NCBI GenBank assembly: GCA_017882285.1
Contig: JADGPS010000003.1
Location: 1-64,000 of the forward strand
Source: Paludibacter sp.
GTDB taxonomy: Bacteria > Bacteroidota > Bacteroidia > Bacteroidales > Paludibacteraceae
Length of the DNA: 64,000 nucleotides
Reading direction: 5' to 3'
Position 1 is the first letter of the stretch; each line of letters starts with the position of its first letter. The position numbers and the translations under genes are program-made. Shown one piece after another: positions 22,840 through 31,551 of this stretch. Below the pieces are notes generated by a model that worked only from the letters and a program-made list of their open reading frames with translations, had not been told where the DNA came from and ran no database searches.

Positions 22840-24327
22840 TTATTTCTTATGTTGATGTTTACTCCAGCGCATTTTCAACACGTTTTCGATACAAAGGTTT
22901 TGATTGAAGTCACGAACTGTTGCATATTCTTTCACCATTAAAGTAAGGCTTTCAGAATCGATATTTAATCGTTCAAAATTTTTGCAACCTTTTTCCAAAT
23001 CAACAATTCCAAATTCCATTCGGTTCAAATCCAAAATTTCTATATCAATTTTTTGGTTTTTTTGCTGAAATAAGATATTTCCTGCAGAATAATCGCGATG
23101 CCAAATTCCCTTATCATGAAGCTCAGCTGTAAAACGACCGATCGACTTCAAAATTTCATTTCTGTCAGGAAATTTTGGATTTTCTATCAGATCTTTAAAA
23201 GTATAATTACAATCCGATTGAAGGCTGGCATAATAACTTTTTGAGAACAAAAATAAGCATTTTTGCTCATAATAACCTATCGGTGTTGGTGTCCCGATAC
23301 CTGAAGCAATCAGTTTCATTGCATATTCGTAAGACCTGCGGGCTTTTGAAGCACGAAAATTCGAATAAACCAATCGATTGATAAAATTCGGCTTCCGAAA
23401 TGATTTAACTACGATTTGATATTCCTTTTCTTTAAATATTTTAATTGAATTTCGTCGGGCATGAATTGTAATTCCTTCGTTATCAAAGTTTTCATGGATA
23501 TTATATATAAATTCGTCCAAAATATCAAAATCTGGATTTACAACAATTCGTTCGGGTCTTATTAACTGAGAGAAAAAATTGAACAGTCGTGACCATGTAC
23601 GTCTATAATGAAGTTTTCCGCCTAATTCACGATAAAAAAACGCTTTGTGCCGGGTATTTAGAATTTCTATTACTTTTCTTTTATGGTTTCTGTCAGTTAT
23701 TCTTTTCGAATTATTTCGTATTCGATATTTTAAACCAACAAATGGTAAATTTACAACTTCCCCATCTCTTTTAAGAAGGGCTATCCAAAATTCCCAATCC
23801 TCTCTTCCCAAAATATTTTCACAATATCCTCCTACAAACTCCCAATCTGATTTTCGATACATAGCACATGTATCGATCATATTTTTTCTGGCTAAAAGTT
23901 TTAATGAAAATTGAGGTAATTTCCATTCACCTTCTCTGTCACCAAAAAAAACAGATTTACATCTTACAACTTTAACTTTTGCATTATTATCCAATACAGT
24001 AACAGCTGCTTCAATATAATTAGTTGATATTAAGTTATCGGCATCAACAGGTAAAATATACTTTCCTATAGCTTCTCTAATAGCATGATTTCGGGCTGCC
24101 GAAACTCCAGAATTGTGTTGGGTAAAACACCTAACGCGGTTATCTTTATCAGAATATTTCTTGGCAACTTCATACGATGCATCAGATGAACCATCATCCA
24201 CAATTATTACCTCAAAACTTTGATAAGTGGATAATAATACAGAATCTATGGTTTCGGCAAGAAAATCCTGCATATTGTAGACAGGTATAATAATTGAAAC
24301 CATGGAATTGTCAATTTTCTTTACCAT
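22840..24327 (-). CDS. Bifunctional GT2 glycosyltransferase with LPS-kinase-like domain
   Basis: A 495-residue fusion. Residues ~9-230 are a GT2 domain: VSIIIPVYNMQDFLAETIDS, IIVDDGSSDAS and LPVDADNLI (the DxD). Residues ~295-490 are a protein-kinase-like fold of the lipopolysaccharide core kinase (WaaP/KdkA/InaA) group: IKIFKEKEYQIVVKSFR, then the catalytic loop IWHRDYSAGNIL near 420 and ILDLNRMEF (metal-binding D) near 440. The protein could both add a sugar and phosphorylate the core or Kdo. In related bacteria I know these as separate genes, so the fusion is noteworthy. The start codon overlaps the upstream stop (TAATG at 24329-24325), indicating coupling. Confidence 0.88.
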   Translation of the reverse strand: MVKKIDNSMVSIIIPVYNMQDFLAETIDSVLLSTYQSFEVIIVDDGSSDASYEVAKKYSDKDNRVRCFTQHNSGVSAARNHAIREAIGKYILPVDADNLISTNYIEAAVTVLDNNAKVKVVRCKSVFFGDREGEWKLPQFSLKLLARKNMIDTCAMYRKSDWEFVGGYCENILGREDWEFWIALLKRDGEVVNLPFVGLKYRIRNNSKRITDRNHKRKVIEILNTRHKAFFYRELGGKLHYRRTWSRLFNFFSQLIRPERIVVNPDFDILDEFIYNIHENFDNEGITIHARRNSIKIFKEKEYQIVVKSFRKPNFINRLVYSNFRASKARRSYEYAMKLIASGIGTPTPIGYYEQKCLFLFSKSYYASLQSDCNYTFKDLIENPKFPDRNEILKSIGRFTAELHDKGIWHRDYSAGNILFQQKNQKIDIEILDLNRMEFGIVDLEKGCKNFERLNIDSESLTLMVKEYATVRDFNQNLCIENVLKMRWSKHQHKK

Positions 24328-25049
24328 TAAATTTTATCGCGATTATCTATCAGTTTTTTCCAATAATACTTCAAAGGATTTGTATATTTCAGATTTTTCC
24401 ATGGACGGCTACTGTGTGGTAAATGCACTACGGGAAGCGATGTCATCAAATAATTTTTGTACCCCAGTTCCACCGATTTATGCGAAATAAATACATCGTA
24501 CCACGATTTTTCGGGATTCAGATTTTCGAAATCAAATGAAGATAAATATCTGTTTGTCAAAAGCGTACAGCAAAAACTAAGTCGCTTTTTGGTCTCAATT
24601 ATTCCCGAACTAAACTTTTGAGCGTACAAATACGGAAAATTAATGTTTCCATCTTCACTTGTTGTTACCGCCGCAATCATACCGGGGTTTTGCAAGCTAT
24701 CAACTGAATCAACCATTTTCTGAATGGTATTCTTTTCAACTATCACATCCGATTCAACAATCAGCAAATGAGCATTTTCAGCAATCGCCTTTTTTTGAGC
24801 GACTTGCAAAATCAGCAAATAATTAGGTGAAGGATGCGAAGTGATATCTTTCAGGTTTACCAATGAAAATCCTTGTTTTTCAGACTCGTTTGTTAGTTGT
24901 TGAGTCGTTTCATCTGAACTGAAATCGTTGTAAATTGTATAATTAAAATTAGCATCAATTTCCGGACTCATAATGCCATCAATCGTTCGAAGCGTAGTTT
25001 CCAGCGAATCTTTTACAGGCGTTATGATATGCAATTTGCTCATTTTCAA
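24327..25049 (-). CDS. Family 2 glycosyltransferase
   Basis: A 240-residue GT2 protein with LHIITPVKDSLETTLRTIDG near 5, YTIYNDFSSDETT (nucleotide-binding) near 38 and LLIVESDVIVEKNT in the DxD position (ESD) near 95. It is smaller than its neighbours and lacks an obvious C-terminal acceptor domain. It begins 3 bp after the flippase gene and its stop overlaps the GT-kinase start, so it is embedded in a tightly coupled operon. The replacement of DxD by ExD is compatible with some GT2 enzymes but worth checking. Confidence 0.82.
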   Translation of the reverse strand: MKMSKLHIITPVKDSLETTLRTIDGIMSPEIDANFNYTIYNDFSSDETTQQLTNESEKQGFSLVNLKDITSHPSPNYLLILQVAQKKAIAENAHLLIVESDVIVEKNTIQKMVDSVDSLQNPGMIAAVTTSEDGNINFPYLYAQKFSSGIIETKKRLSFCCTLLTNRYLSSFDFENLNPEKSWYDVFISHKSVELGYKNYLMTSLPVVHLPHSSRPWKNLKYTNPLKYYWKKLIDNRDKI

Positions 25050-25051
25050 TA

Positions 25052-26539
25052 TTATTTGAAAATTTTATTTAACACGGGAATAGTTCTCAAAGGGAAATCG
25101 CGTTTTACTAACAGTACCAAAAATGCCAGCATTAAAAGTGATTTCAACATAACATTCAAAGCAGTAATATGGGTATGTATAAACAAACTAATGACATACA
25201 ACAAAACAGTAACAGCGGTATAAAGTCCGATTGTTTTCATGTCATATTTAATAGGCATAAATTTTTGTCCGAAATAATACGAAACCACCATGATAACAAA
25301 GTAACAAACAAATGCAGCCCAGGCACAACCCATATAACTGTATATTGGAACTAAAATAACGTTCATTACTACGATTATAATTGTGCCAAGAATGGAAAAC
25401 CATGCTCCAAACATAGTTTTATCGGTTAGTTTATACCAAAGCGAAAGATTGAAAAATACACCCTGAAATATAAACGAAAACAGTACAATAGGCACCACGT
25501 TTAATCCCGCCCAATAGTCGTGTTGAATGATATATTTAAACACATCCAAGTAAAGCACCATTCCAAGAAAGATGAGTAATGAAAACAGAATGAAGAACTT
25601 CATAGCATCGGCATAAGCCGCCAGACTACTTTTGTCTTTATGTTGAGCAAAAATAAAAGGTTCGTATGAATAGCGAAATGCTTGAGTGAACATTAACATC
25701 ACCATTGCAATTTTCGAGGTCGCACCATAAATTCCAAGTTCTGTTGCACCTTCTTTTCCGGGCATTAAAAACGGAAAAAGAATTTTATCCAATGTTTGAT
25801 TCATAATTCCTGCCACGCCTAAAACAAGTAATGGGAGCGAATATACTAACATTTTTTTGAGTAAAACCTTGTCAAATACAAATTTTACTACAAATACATC
25901 GGGCAATAAAGCGATGGTAACCAACGCGGTAGAAAGAATATTGGCCACAAATACATAGCCAACGCCGTAATGCGGATTATAGAACCAATTTACCAATGCC
26001 GGTGCTTTTACTGCCAACCACGGACAAATCAACAAAAAGAAAAGATTGAAAAATATGTTGGTGAAAATCATAAACAATTTCAATCCGGCAAACTTAATCG
26101 GGCGGTTTTTGTACCGAAGATAAGCAAACGGAATGCAGCCAAAAGCGTCCATTGCCACCACCACACCAAGCATGGATATATATTCCGGGTGTTTTGTATA
26201 ACCCATTGCTGTGCCAATTTGTTGGGAAAATATTACGCACGCAATGGCAAAAAGTATCGAAGAAAATCCAACAGCAATTAAAGTGGTACTATATACTTTG
26301 CCCGCTTCGTCTTTGTTTTTGTTGGCAAAACGGAAATAACCGGTTTCCATGCCGTAAGTTAAAATCACCAATAATAAAGCCGTCCATGCGTACAGGTTCG
26401 TCACAATTCCATATTCGGCGGAACTTTCCAAAACATAAGTATAAAGTGGCACCAACATCCAGTTCAGGAATTTTCCTAAAATGCTGCTAACTCCATAAAT
26501 GGCGGTCTCTCTCGCCAGTTTTTTCATTTGTTCTGCCAT
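25052..26539 (-). CDS. Polysaccharide flippase (Wzx/MOP family)
   Basis: Integral membrane protein of 495 residues with about 12-14 membrane segments in the MVF/MOP (polysaccharide biosynthesis protein) fold. RETAIYGVSSILGKFLNWML at the start and SLPLLVLGVAGIMNQTLDKI near 240 are family-typical. It should flip lipid-linked oligosaccharide from the inner to the outer leaflet of the cytoplasmic membrane. As the first gene of the leftward glycan operon it links the seven transferases that follow to export of their product. The absence of a Wzy polymerase or Wzz regulator suggests a short-chain glycan or that these genes lie elsewhere. Confidence 0.92.
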   Translation of the reverse strand: MAEQMKKLARETAIYGVSSILGKFLNWMLVPLYTYVLESSAEYGIVTNLYAWTALLLVILTYGMETGYFRFANKNKDEAGKVYSTTLIAVGFSSILFAIACVIFSQQIGTAMGYTKHPEYISMLGVVVAMDAFGCIPFAYLRYKNRPIKFAGLKLFMIFTNIFFNLFFLLICPWLAVKAPALVNWFYNPHYGVGYVFVANILSTALVTIALLPDVFVVKFVFDKVLLKKMLVYSLPLLVLGVAGIMNQTLDKILFPFLMPGKEGATELGIYGATSKIAMVMLMFTQAFRYSYEPFIFAQHKDKSSLAAYADAMKFFILFSLLIFLGMVLYLDVFKYIIQHDYWAGLNVVPIVLFSFIFQGVFFNLSLWYKLTDKTMFGAWFSILGTIIIVVMNVILVPIYSYMGCAWAAFVCYFVIMVVSYYFGQKFMPIKYDMKTIGLYTAVTVLLYVISLFIHTHITALNVMLKSLLMLAFLVLLVKRDFPLRTIPVLNKIFK

Positions 26540-26568
26540 AAAGTTAATGTGCCAACGCGATAAATAAT

Positions 26569-27603
26569 TTAGTATTTTTGTAAAGAATTTTCGGCCAACT
26601 CAATGGCTTTTTTAAGTTTTTCTTCCAATAAATTTTTTGTTGGGAGTTTTGTAATGTATTCAGCTACTTTTATATGTTCATCCATATCGAGCATCAAGTA
26701 ATTGATTTGCTCCGGTGATTTTTCGGCACACAAAATCAGACCGATTGGTTTGCTCTCGCCTTCCCGTTGTTCATTGTGTTCAAGCCAACGAAGATACAAT
26801 TCCATTTGGCCTTTGTATGCAGCTTTGAATTTATCAAGTTTTAAATCGATTGCAATTAAACATCGTAAACCACGATGATAAAAAAGCAGATCGATATAAA
26901 AATCCTCATTATCAATGATTATTCTTTTCTGACGGGCAAGAAAAGCAAATTCAGTTCCCATTTCGGTTATAAAATGCTGCAAATTAGCCAAAATAGCCGA
27001 TTCTAAATCTTTTTCGCTGTAAGAGTCATGTAATCCCAAAAAATCCAGAAAATACGGATCACGAAAAGTTAAATCCGGACTGATTTGTTTTTCATTTTTA
27101 AGCAGTTCCAAATCATTCAGAATGGTTTTTTCCGGTTTTTTACTTATTGCAGTCCGCTCAAAAAGCATACTGTTCATTCGTTCTTGCAGCGTGCGTACAC
27201 TCCAGCATTCGTGAATGCATAGTTGGGTGTAAAATTCACGTTTAATGGAATCTTTAATATAGATAAGAGAATAAATGTGAGACCAACTCAATTGTGCAGA
27301 CAGTGTCTGCACAATTTGATTGTCGGTGTATAATTCATTGAATTTTATAAAGTTATGAAGATTTCTTTTAGAAAAACCGATTCCATACAACTTAACAAGT
27401 TGATTACTTAATTCTGAAACAATTGTTTTCCCATAATCAGCTCTACCATTTTTCAGAATATCTTCATTGATTTGTTTTCCAATATTCCAATACAAAAGTG
27501 TTAGTTCACTATTTACAGTTTGGGCAACACGTTGACGTGTACCGTCAATTAACGATACAATCGATTGTAATAAATCCGTATTTACAGGTTTTATGTTACT
27601 CAT
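26569..27603 (-). CDS. YhcG/DUF1016-type PD-(D/E)XK nuclease family protein
   Basis: A 344-residue protein of the YhcG (DUF1016) family. The N-terminal part (residues ~10-150) contains LYWNIGKQINEDILKNGRAD and YGKTIVSELSNQL, while residues ~195-330 form a PD-(D/E)XK-like domain with FYIDLLFYHRGLRCLIAIDL followed by DKFKAAYKGQMELYLRWL (D ... D-x-K ... Q). Members are often linked to restriction-modification loci. Here it sits alone between DUF2007 and the glycan operon, its start overlapping the DUF2007 stop by 8 bp. It may be a mobile accessory gene inserted into a conserved ruvB-flippase neighbourhood. Confidence 0.87.
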   Translation of the reverse strand: MSNIKPVNTDLLQSIVSLIDGTRQRVAQTVNSELTLLYWNIGKQINEDILKNGRADYGKTIVSELSNQLVKLYGIGFSKRNLHNFIKFNELYTDNQIVQTLSAQLSWSHIYSLIYIKDSIKREFYTQLCIHECWSVRTLQERMNSMLFERTAISKKPEKTILNDLELLKNEKQISPDLTFRDPYFLDFLGLHDSYSEKDLESAILANLQHFITEMGTEFAFLARQKRIIIDNEDFYIDLLFYHRGLRCLIAIDLKLDKFKAAYKGQMELYLRWLEHNEQREGESKPIGLILCAEKSPEQINYLMLDMDEHIKVAEYITKLPTKNLLEEKLKKAIELAENSLQKY

Positions 27604-27892
27604 AATTAGTTCGTTTGAAAAAATTCAATACTTTTTCCATCCATTTCATTTCGGATGATGGTTCGAAATCTTCCTTTTTTAGGTAGCCTGCTTCAAGTAG
27701 CAGTTTGATGGCTTCCTCGGCCTGTTCGTCACTGACATCGAGTTTTACACCGCCGTCCACATTGCCCAGATAAGCCCAGTTAATATGCTCATCTCTTCCA
27801 TAACATTCTATTCCGAATGATTCCAGATAAGATTTCGCTATCTCAAATTCCACTGCATTGTTGAAAGATCTCAGTGTAACAGGTTCGTTCAT
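27596..27892 (-). CDS. DUF2007 small protein
   Basis: A 98-residue protein with a DUF2007 (putative signal-transducing) domain. The family pattern is ITLR-like VTLRSFNNAVEFEIAKSYLE near 4, ESFGIECYGRDEH, and LDVSDEQAEEAIKLLLEAG near 52. The C-terminal 30 residues are charged. No catalytic residues are known for the family; a binding role is likely. It lies 44 bp after ruvB and overlaps the start of the YhcG-like gene. A second DUF2007 domain occurs fused to UspA domains at 48591-49694. Confidence 0.85.
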   Translation of the reverse strand: MNEPVTLRSFNNAVEFEIAKSYLESFGIECYGRDEHINWAYLGNVDGGVKLDVSDEQAEEAIKLLLEAGYLKKEDFEPSSEMKWMEKVLNFFKRTNYE

Positions 27893-27935
27893 AGATTATT
27901 GATTTATTATTATACTTACTGCTTACCGCTTGCTG

Positions 27936-28952
27936 TTAAAATAATGTTCCCGTTTCTCCCAATCGTACTTTTCCTAAATGTTTATATGCCAATTCTGTTG
28001 CTTCGCGTCCCCGAGGTGTGCGTTTCATAAATCCTTCTTTAATCAGGAAAGGTTCGTACACTTCTTCCAACGTTCCGGCATCTTCGCCTAAAGCTGTCGC
28101 AATGGTGGTTAAACCAACCGGTCCACCACTGAATTTATCGATAATGGTGGTCAGAATTTTATTGTCAATTTCGTCCAAACCGTATTTGTCAATGTTCAGA
28201 GCTTCAAGTGCGTAACAGGCAATCTCCATATCAATGCTGCCGTTACCTTTGACTTGGGCAAAATCGCGCACACGGCGAAGTAAAGCATTGGCAATACGTG
28301 GCGTACCACGACTGCGACGACCAATTTCCAACGCTGCCTGATCGTCAATTTTCACATTGAGCAATCGTGCCGACCGTTTGATAATGCCGGTAATTACTTC
28401 AATATCATAATATTCAAAATGGCAATTAATCCCAAAGCGAGCACGCAACGGCGAAGTCAGCAACCCGCTACGGGTTGTTGCACCAATCAAGGTAAACGGA
28501 TTCAAATCCAACTGAATGGAACGCGCACTCGGTCCTTTATCTATCATGATATCAATGCGATAATCTTCCATGGCGGAATACAAATATTCTTCCACAATCG
28601 GACTCAGGCGGTGAATTTCGTCGATAAAAAGTACATCATTCGGTTCGAGACTGGTCAGCAAACCTGCCAGATCGCCCGGTTTATCGAGCACCGGACCGGA
28701 TGTAATTTTAAAACCCACGTTCAGTTCGTTGGCAATAATGCTGGAAAGCGTGGTTTTGCCCAGTCCGGGAGGTCCGTGCAGCAGCACGTGATCGAGCGAT
28801 TCGGTGCGCATACGAGCCGCCTGCACAAAGATTTTCAGATTCTCGATAATTTTATTTTGTCCGTTAAAATCCGAAAAAGTCAGTGGACGCAAAGCGTTCT
28901 CGAACTCCTTTTCGCCCTTTTGGTTGTTTCGTATGTCGAAATTTTCTTCCAT
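27936..28952 (-). CDS. ruvB: Holliday junction branch migration helicase RuvB
   Basis: AAA+ motor that drives Holliday junction branch migration with RuvA. The 338-residue protein carries Walker [20 protein letters not shown] near 60, Walker [10 protein letters not shown] near 110, sensor [18 protein letters not shown] near 155 and the C-terminal winged helix ([19 protein letters not shown] near 305). Length and motifs are complete. ruvA and ruvC are not in the window. Short distance to DUF2007 suggests one transcript. Confidence 0.97.
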   Translation of the reverse strand: MEENFDIRNNQKGEKEFENALRPLTFSDFNGQNKIIENLKIFVQAARMRTESLDHVLLHGPPGLGKTTLSSIIANELNVGFKITSGPVLDKPGDLAGLLTSLEPNDVLFIDEIHRLSPIVEEYLYSAMEDYRIDIMIDKGPSARSIQLDLNPFTLIGATTRSGLLTSPLRARFGINCHFEYYDIEVITGIIKRSARLLNVKIDDQAALEIGRRSRGTPRIANALLRRVRDFAQVKGNGSIDMEIACYALEALNIDKYGLDEIDNKILTTIIDKFSGGPVGLTTIATALGEDAGTLEEVYEPFLIKEGFMKRTPRGREATELAYKHLGKVRLGETGTLF

Positions 28953-28962
28953 ATATTTTAAT

Positions 28963-29022
28963 TAAGAGTTACAAGTTACGAGATCAAATACAAAACTTGT
29001 AACTCGTAACTTCTTTTCTTGT
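28963..29022. repeat. TTACAAG/TTACGAG inverted word repeats
   Basis: GAGTTACAAGTTACGAG and CTTGTAACTCGTAACTTC form overlapping inverted copies of two 7-mers in the ruvB/gldA gap, with TTGTAAC again just after. It may form alternative hairpins (terminator for the GldA-like gene is on the other side). No function known. Confidence 0.45.
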
Positions 29023-29024
29023 AA

Positions 29025-29930
29025 CTATTTTGTCAATTCCTTGAACACTTCCTCCATGCTTCTTTCAATCCTGTTGATTGTCAGAATTTTATTATTTGTT
29101 TTTACGGCAAAATCAAAAACAGCTGATCGAATATCGGATGTTGAAATTATCGTAAAATGCTTTTCATTCAGCCTGTATACTGCCGAAACTTCGTTGATTT
29201 TTTCAAGTTCTTTCTGTGAAATTTCATTGGAAAATTCAACTTCGAAATGAAAACTATTTTCGTCAAATGCTCTGATTTTCGATAAATCGGAATAATCTGC
29301 CACAATTTCACCTTTATTGATAATGATTACCCGGGTGCATATTGCTTTGATTTCCTGCATAATATGCGTACTGAGCAACACCGTTTTATCTTTTCCTATT
29401 TCCCTAATCAGACTTCGGATTTCTTCCAATTGGTTGGGGTCAAGACCCGTTGTCGGTTCATCCAAAATCAGCACTTTTGGATTCGGTATTAAAGCTTGTG
29501 CCAATCCTACTCGTTGTCTATATCCTTTCGACAGTTGACCGATTTTTTTATGAAACTCAGGACGTAAACCCACTTTATCAATTAATTCGTTTACACGCAG
29601 CTCTTTTTCTTTTCCCAATTTATATGTTTCTGCCACGAAAAGCAAATATTCTTTCACGTACATGTCGGTATATTGCGGATTTTGTTCCGGCAAATAACCT
29701 ACCAACTCGCTTGTTTTCAGTTGATTATCTTTTACTTCCAATCCACAAATCTTTGCCGAACCGGTTTGGTAACCCAACGAACCGGCCAAAATCTTCATCG
29801 TCGTAGTTTTTCCGGCTCCATTTGGTCCCAAGAAACCAACCACTTCACCTTCACCAATTTCAAAATTGATGTTGTTGAGCACTGTTTGTTCGCCGTACTT
29901 TTTTGAAAGACTGGATATGCTGATTGACAC
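29025..29930 (-). CDS. gldA: ABC transporter ATPase, GldA-like
   Basis: ATPase subunit of 301 residues. Walker A LGPNGAGKTTTMKIL near 35, Q-loop GYLPEQNPQYTDMYVKEYL near 80, signature LSKGYRQRVGLAQAL near 135, Walker B LILDEPTTGLDPNQ near 157 and H-loop LSTHIMQE near 192 are present. A ~85-residue C-terminal tail (DSFHFEVEFS-like beta region) is typical of gliding-motility GldA. GldA works with GldF and GldG membrane proteins, but those genes are not in the window, so a generic drug or multicopper export function is also possible. The window encodes GldE and GldD as well. Confidence 0.75.
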   Translation of the reverse strand: MSISISSLSKKYGEQTVLNNINFEIGEGEVVGFLGPNGAGKTTTMKILAGSLGYQTGSAKICGLEVKDNQLKTSELVGYLPEQNPQYTDMYVKEYLLFVAETYKLGKEKELRVNELIDKVGLRPEFHKKIGQLSKGYRQRVGLAQALIPNPKVLILDEPTTGLDPNQLEEIRSLIREIGKDKTVLLSTHIMQEIKAICTRVIIINKGEIVADYSDLSKIRAFDENSFHFEVEFSNEISQKELEKINEVSAVYRLNEKHFTIISTSDIRSAVFDFAVKTNNKILTINRIERSMEEVFKELTK

Positions 29931-30019
29931 CTTTTAATTTACAATTTTCAGATTTACAATTTACAATTGCAAAAGTACTAAATCTGTATGGGAATGGAAA
30001 ATAAATCGGATTTGTTGTT

Positions 30020-30688
30020 CTATTTTCTGAAAATTGCTACAATGACTGAAAGCAAAATATACCAACCAATTAGCAATGCAAACGCATTTAATTGGAAAAT
30101 TGCCAGTATTATAGCACAGCCAAATAAAAATAGAAATTGAATTTGATTGTCTTTCCATGCCAGATTTTTGAATTTCAAGGAAAACATAGGAATTTCGGCA
30201 ACCAATAAATAGCTGAATAACAACGTAAAGACAACCAAAATCCATAAATTTGTTACAAGAAAATCGGAAAATGAAAACGCCAATCCTGCCCAGAAAATAG
30301 CATTCGCCGGAGTTGGCAGACCAATAAACGATGAGGTTTGACGCTCGTCGATATTGAATCTGGCTAATCGAAGTCCTGAAAAAACCGGAATCAGAAAGGC
30401 CAGATAGGGTAACCATTCGTTAATGCCAGTTTCATTCAACAATGAAAACACGATAGCACCCGGTGCCATCCCAAAACTTATCACGTCAGCCAATGAATCC
30501 AATTCTTTACCCATTGGCGAATAAGCTTTCAACATTCTGGCAGCAAAACCATCCAGAAAATCGAAAACGGCTGCAATTAAAATGGCTATAAAAGCCCCTT
30601 GATAATTGCCATTGAAAGCCAGAAAAACCGCTACACAACCTGAAAACAGATTGAGACTGGTAATGAAGTTGGGAATATGTTTTTTCAT
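30020..30688 (-). CDS. pssA: CDP-diacylglycerol-serine O-phosphatidyltransferase
   Basis: Makes phosphatidylserine from CDP-diacylglycerol and serine at the membrane. The 222-residue multi-pass protein carries the CDP-alcohol phosphotransferase motif DFLDGFAARMLKAYSPMGKE at residues ~43-62, continued by LDSLAD: all invariant D, G, A, R and D residues are visible. About six membrane segments follow. Phosphatidylserine feeds phosphatidylethanolamine synthesis; the decarboxylase gene is not in view. AATTTAC-type repeats separate it from the GldA-like gene. Confidence 0.93.
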   Translation of the reverse strand: MKKHIPNFITSLNLFSGCVAVFLAFNGNYQGAFIAILIAAVFDFLDGFAARMLKAYSPMGKELDSLADVISFGMAPGAIVFSLLNETGINEWLPYLAFLIPVFSGLRLARFNIDERQTSSFIGLPTPANAIFWAGLAFSFSDFLVTNLWILVVFTLLFSYLLVAEIPMFSLKFKNLAWKDNQIQFLFLFGCAIILAIFQLNAFALLIGWYILLSVIVAIFRK

Positions 30689-30777
30689 AAGTACAAATTT
30701 TGCGAATTAAAACGAATTAAACAAATTTCAATCAATAACAATTAATAACGCCGAAGGCAAATATCTACGAATAACTT

Positions 30778-31230
30778 TTATTCTTTATTTTTTGAATCAA
30801 TCCAAATCGTTACCGGTCCATCATTAACCAGAGCCACTTTCATGTCTGCTGCAAAAGTACCGGTTTTTACTTCTTTGCCAAGTTTCAGACTCAGTTCTGA
30901 GCAAAAATGCTCATACAGCTGAATGGCAATTTCATGTTTTGCGGCTTTAATATACGATGGCCGGTTTCCTTTTTTTATCATGGCGTGAAGGGTAAACTGG
31001 CTAACAACCAGAATTTCACCATCAACATCCACCACCGAACGATTCATTATACCATTTTCGTCATCAAAAATTCGCAAACCGGTGACTTTTCCGGCGAGCC
31101 AGTCGCTGTCCTCTGTTGTGTCGGCTTCTGTAATTCCCAGCAATACTAACAATCCCACTGAAATGCTCGACTTGATTTGACTGTCAATTTCTACCGAAGC
31201 TTTGTTTACCCGTTGAATTAAAATGCGCAT
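30778..31230 (-). CDS. dtd: D-aminoacyl-tRNA deacylase
   Basis: Removes D-amino acids from mischarged tRNAs. The 150-residue protein begins MRILIQRVNKASVEID, has SQFTLHAMIKKGNRPSYIKA near 78 (catalytic-threonine and SQxT region) and ends with MKVALVNDGPVTIWIDS, containing the cross-subunit GP motif (here NDGPVT). ATG 31230 is chosen over in-frame 31263, because a promoter -7 box occupies 31268-31261. Confidence 0.95.
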   Translation of the reverse strand: MRILIQRVNKASVEIDSQIKSSISVGLLVLLGITEADTTEDSDWLAGKVTGLRIFDDENGIMNRSVVDVDGEILVVSQFTLHAMIKKGNRPSYIKAAKHEIAIQLYEHFCSELSLKLGKEVKTGTFAADMKVALVNDGPVTIWIDSKNKE

Positions 31231-31260
31231 TCTTTGTTCAATAAATCTGTTTTCAAGCGA

Positions 31261-31289
31261 CAAAATTACAAAAAAATGTTGATAGTCAA
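31261..31289 (-). promoter_or_regulatory. Promoter of dtd
   Basis: On the minus strand TTG (31289-31287), an 18-bp spacer and TAATTTTG (31268-31261). It lies 30 bp before the dtd ATG and excludes the longer start. Confidence 0.6.
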
Positions 31290-31551
31290 TTTGGTTGATT
31301 TTTTTGATTGAAAGTTACTCTCAAAAAGCCCTATGAAAGGTGTTTTATGAAAACGTAAAATCTGAACAAATCATTCAAAAATCATATCAAAAATTCCTCA
31401 TAAAAAATCAATTTTTCCCCTTCAAACTCAAAAAAATACGGCAATTTTGTATTTGACAAAGAAGTTTAGCTCTAAAGTAATTAAATTTTAAATTTCTGAG
31501 CTAATTATTTGTAAATCAATTTGTATATTTGTATCATAAAAACAACTGAAA
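31290..31551. other. Intergenic region upstream of the pectin cluster
   Basis: Part of the 321-bp gap between divergent dtd and GH105. It is AT-rich with no gene or strong hairpin. A TATATTTG -7-like box at 31524-31531 lies 20 bp before the GH105 ATG but no TTG is well spaced upstream, as expected if an activator is needed. No SusC/SusD gene or hybrid two-component system is adjacent. Confidence 0.4.

Noticed and set aside
28419-28961. A long open frame on the strand opposite ruvB (about 180 codons)
   Set aside because: It lies entirely within ruvB coding sequence in another frame, has no recognisable motif and the ruvB protein is complete; an antisense shadow.
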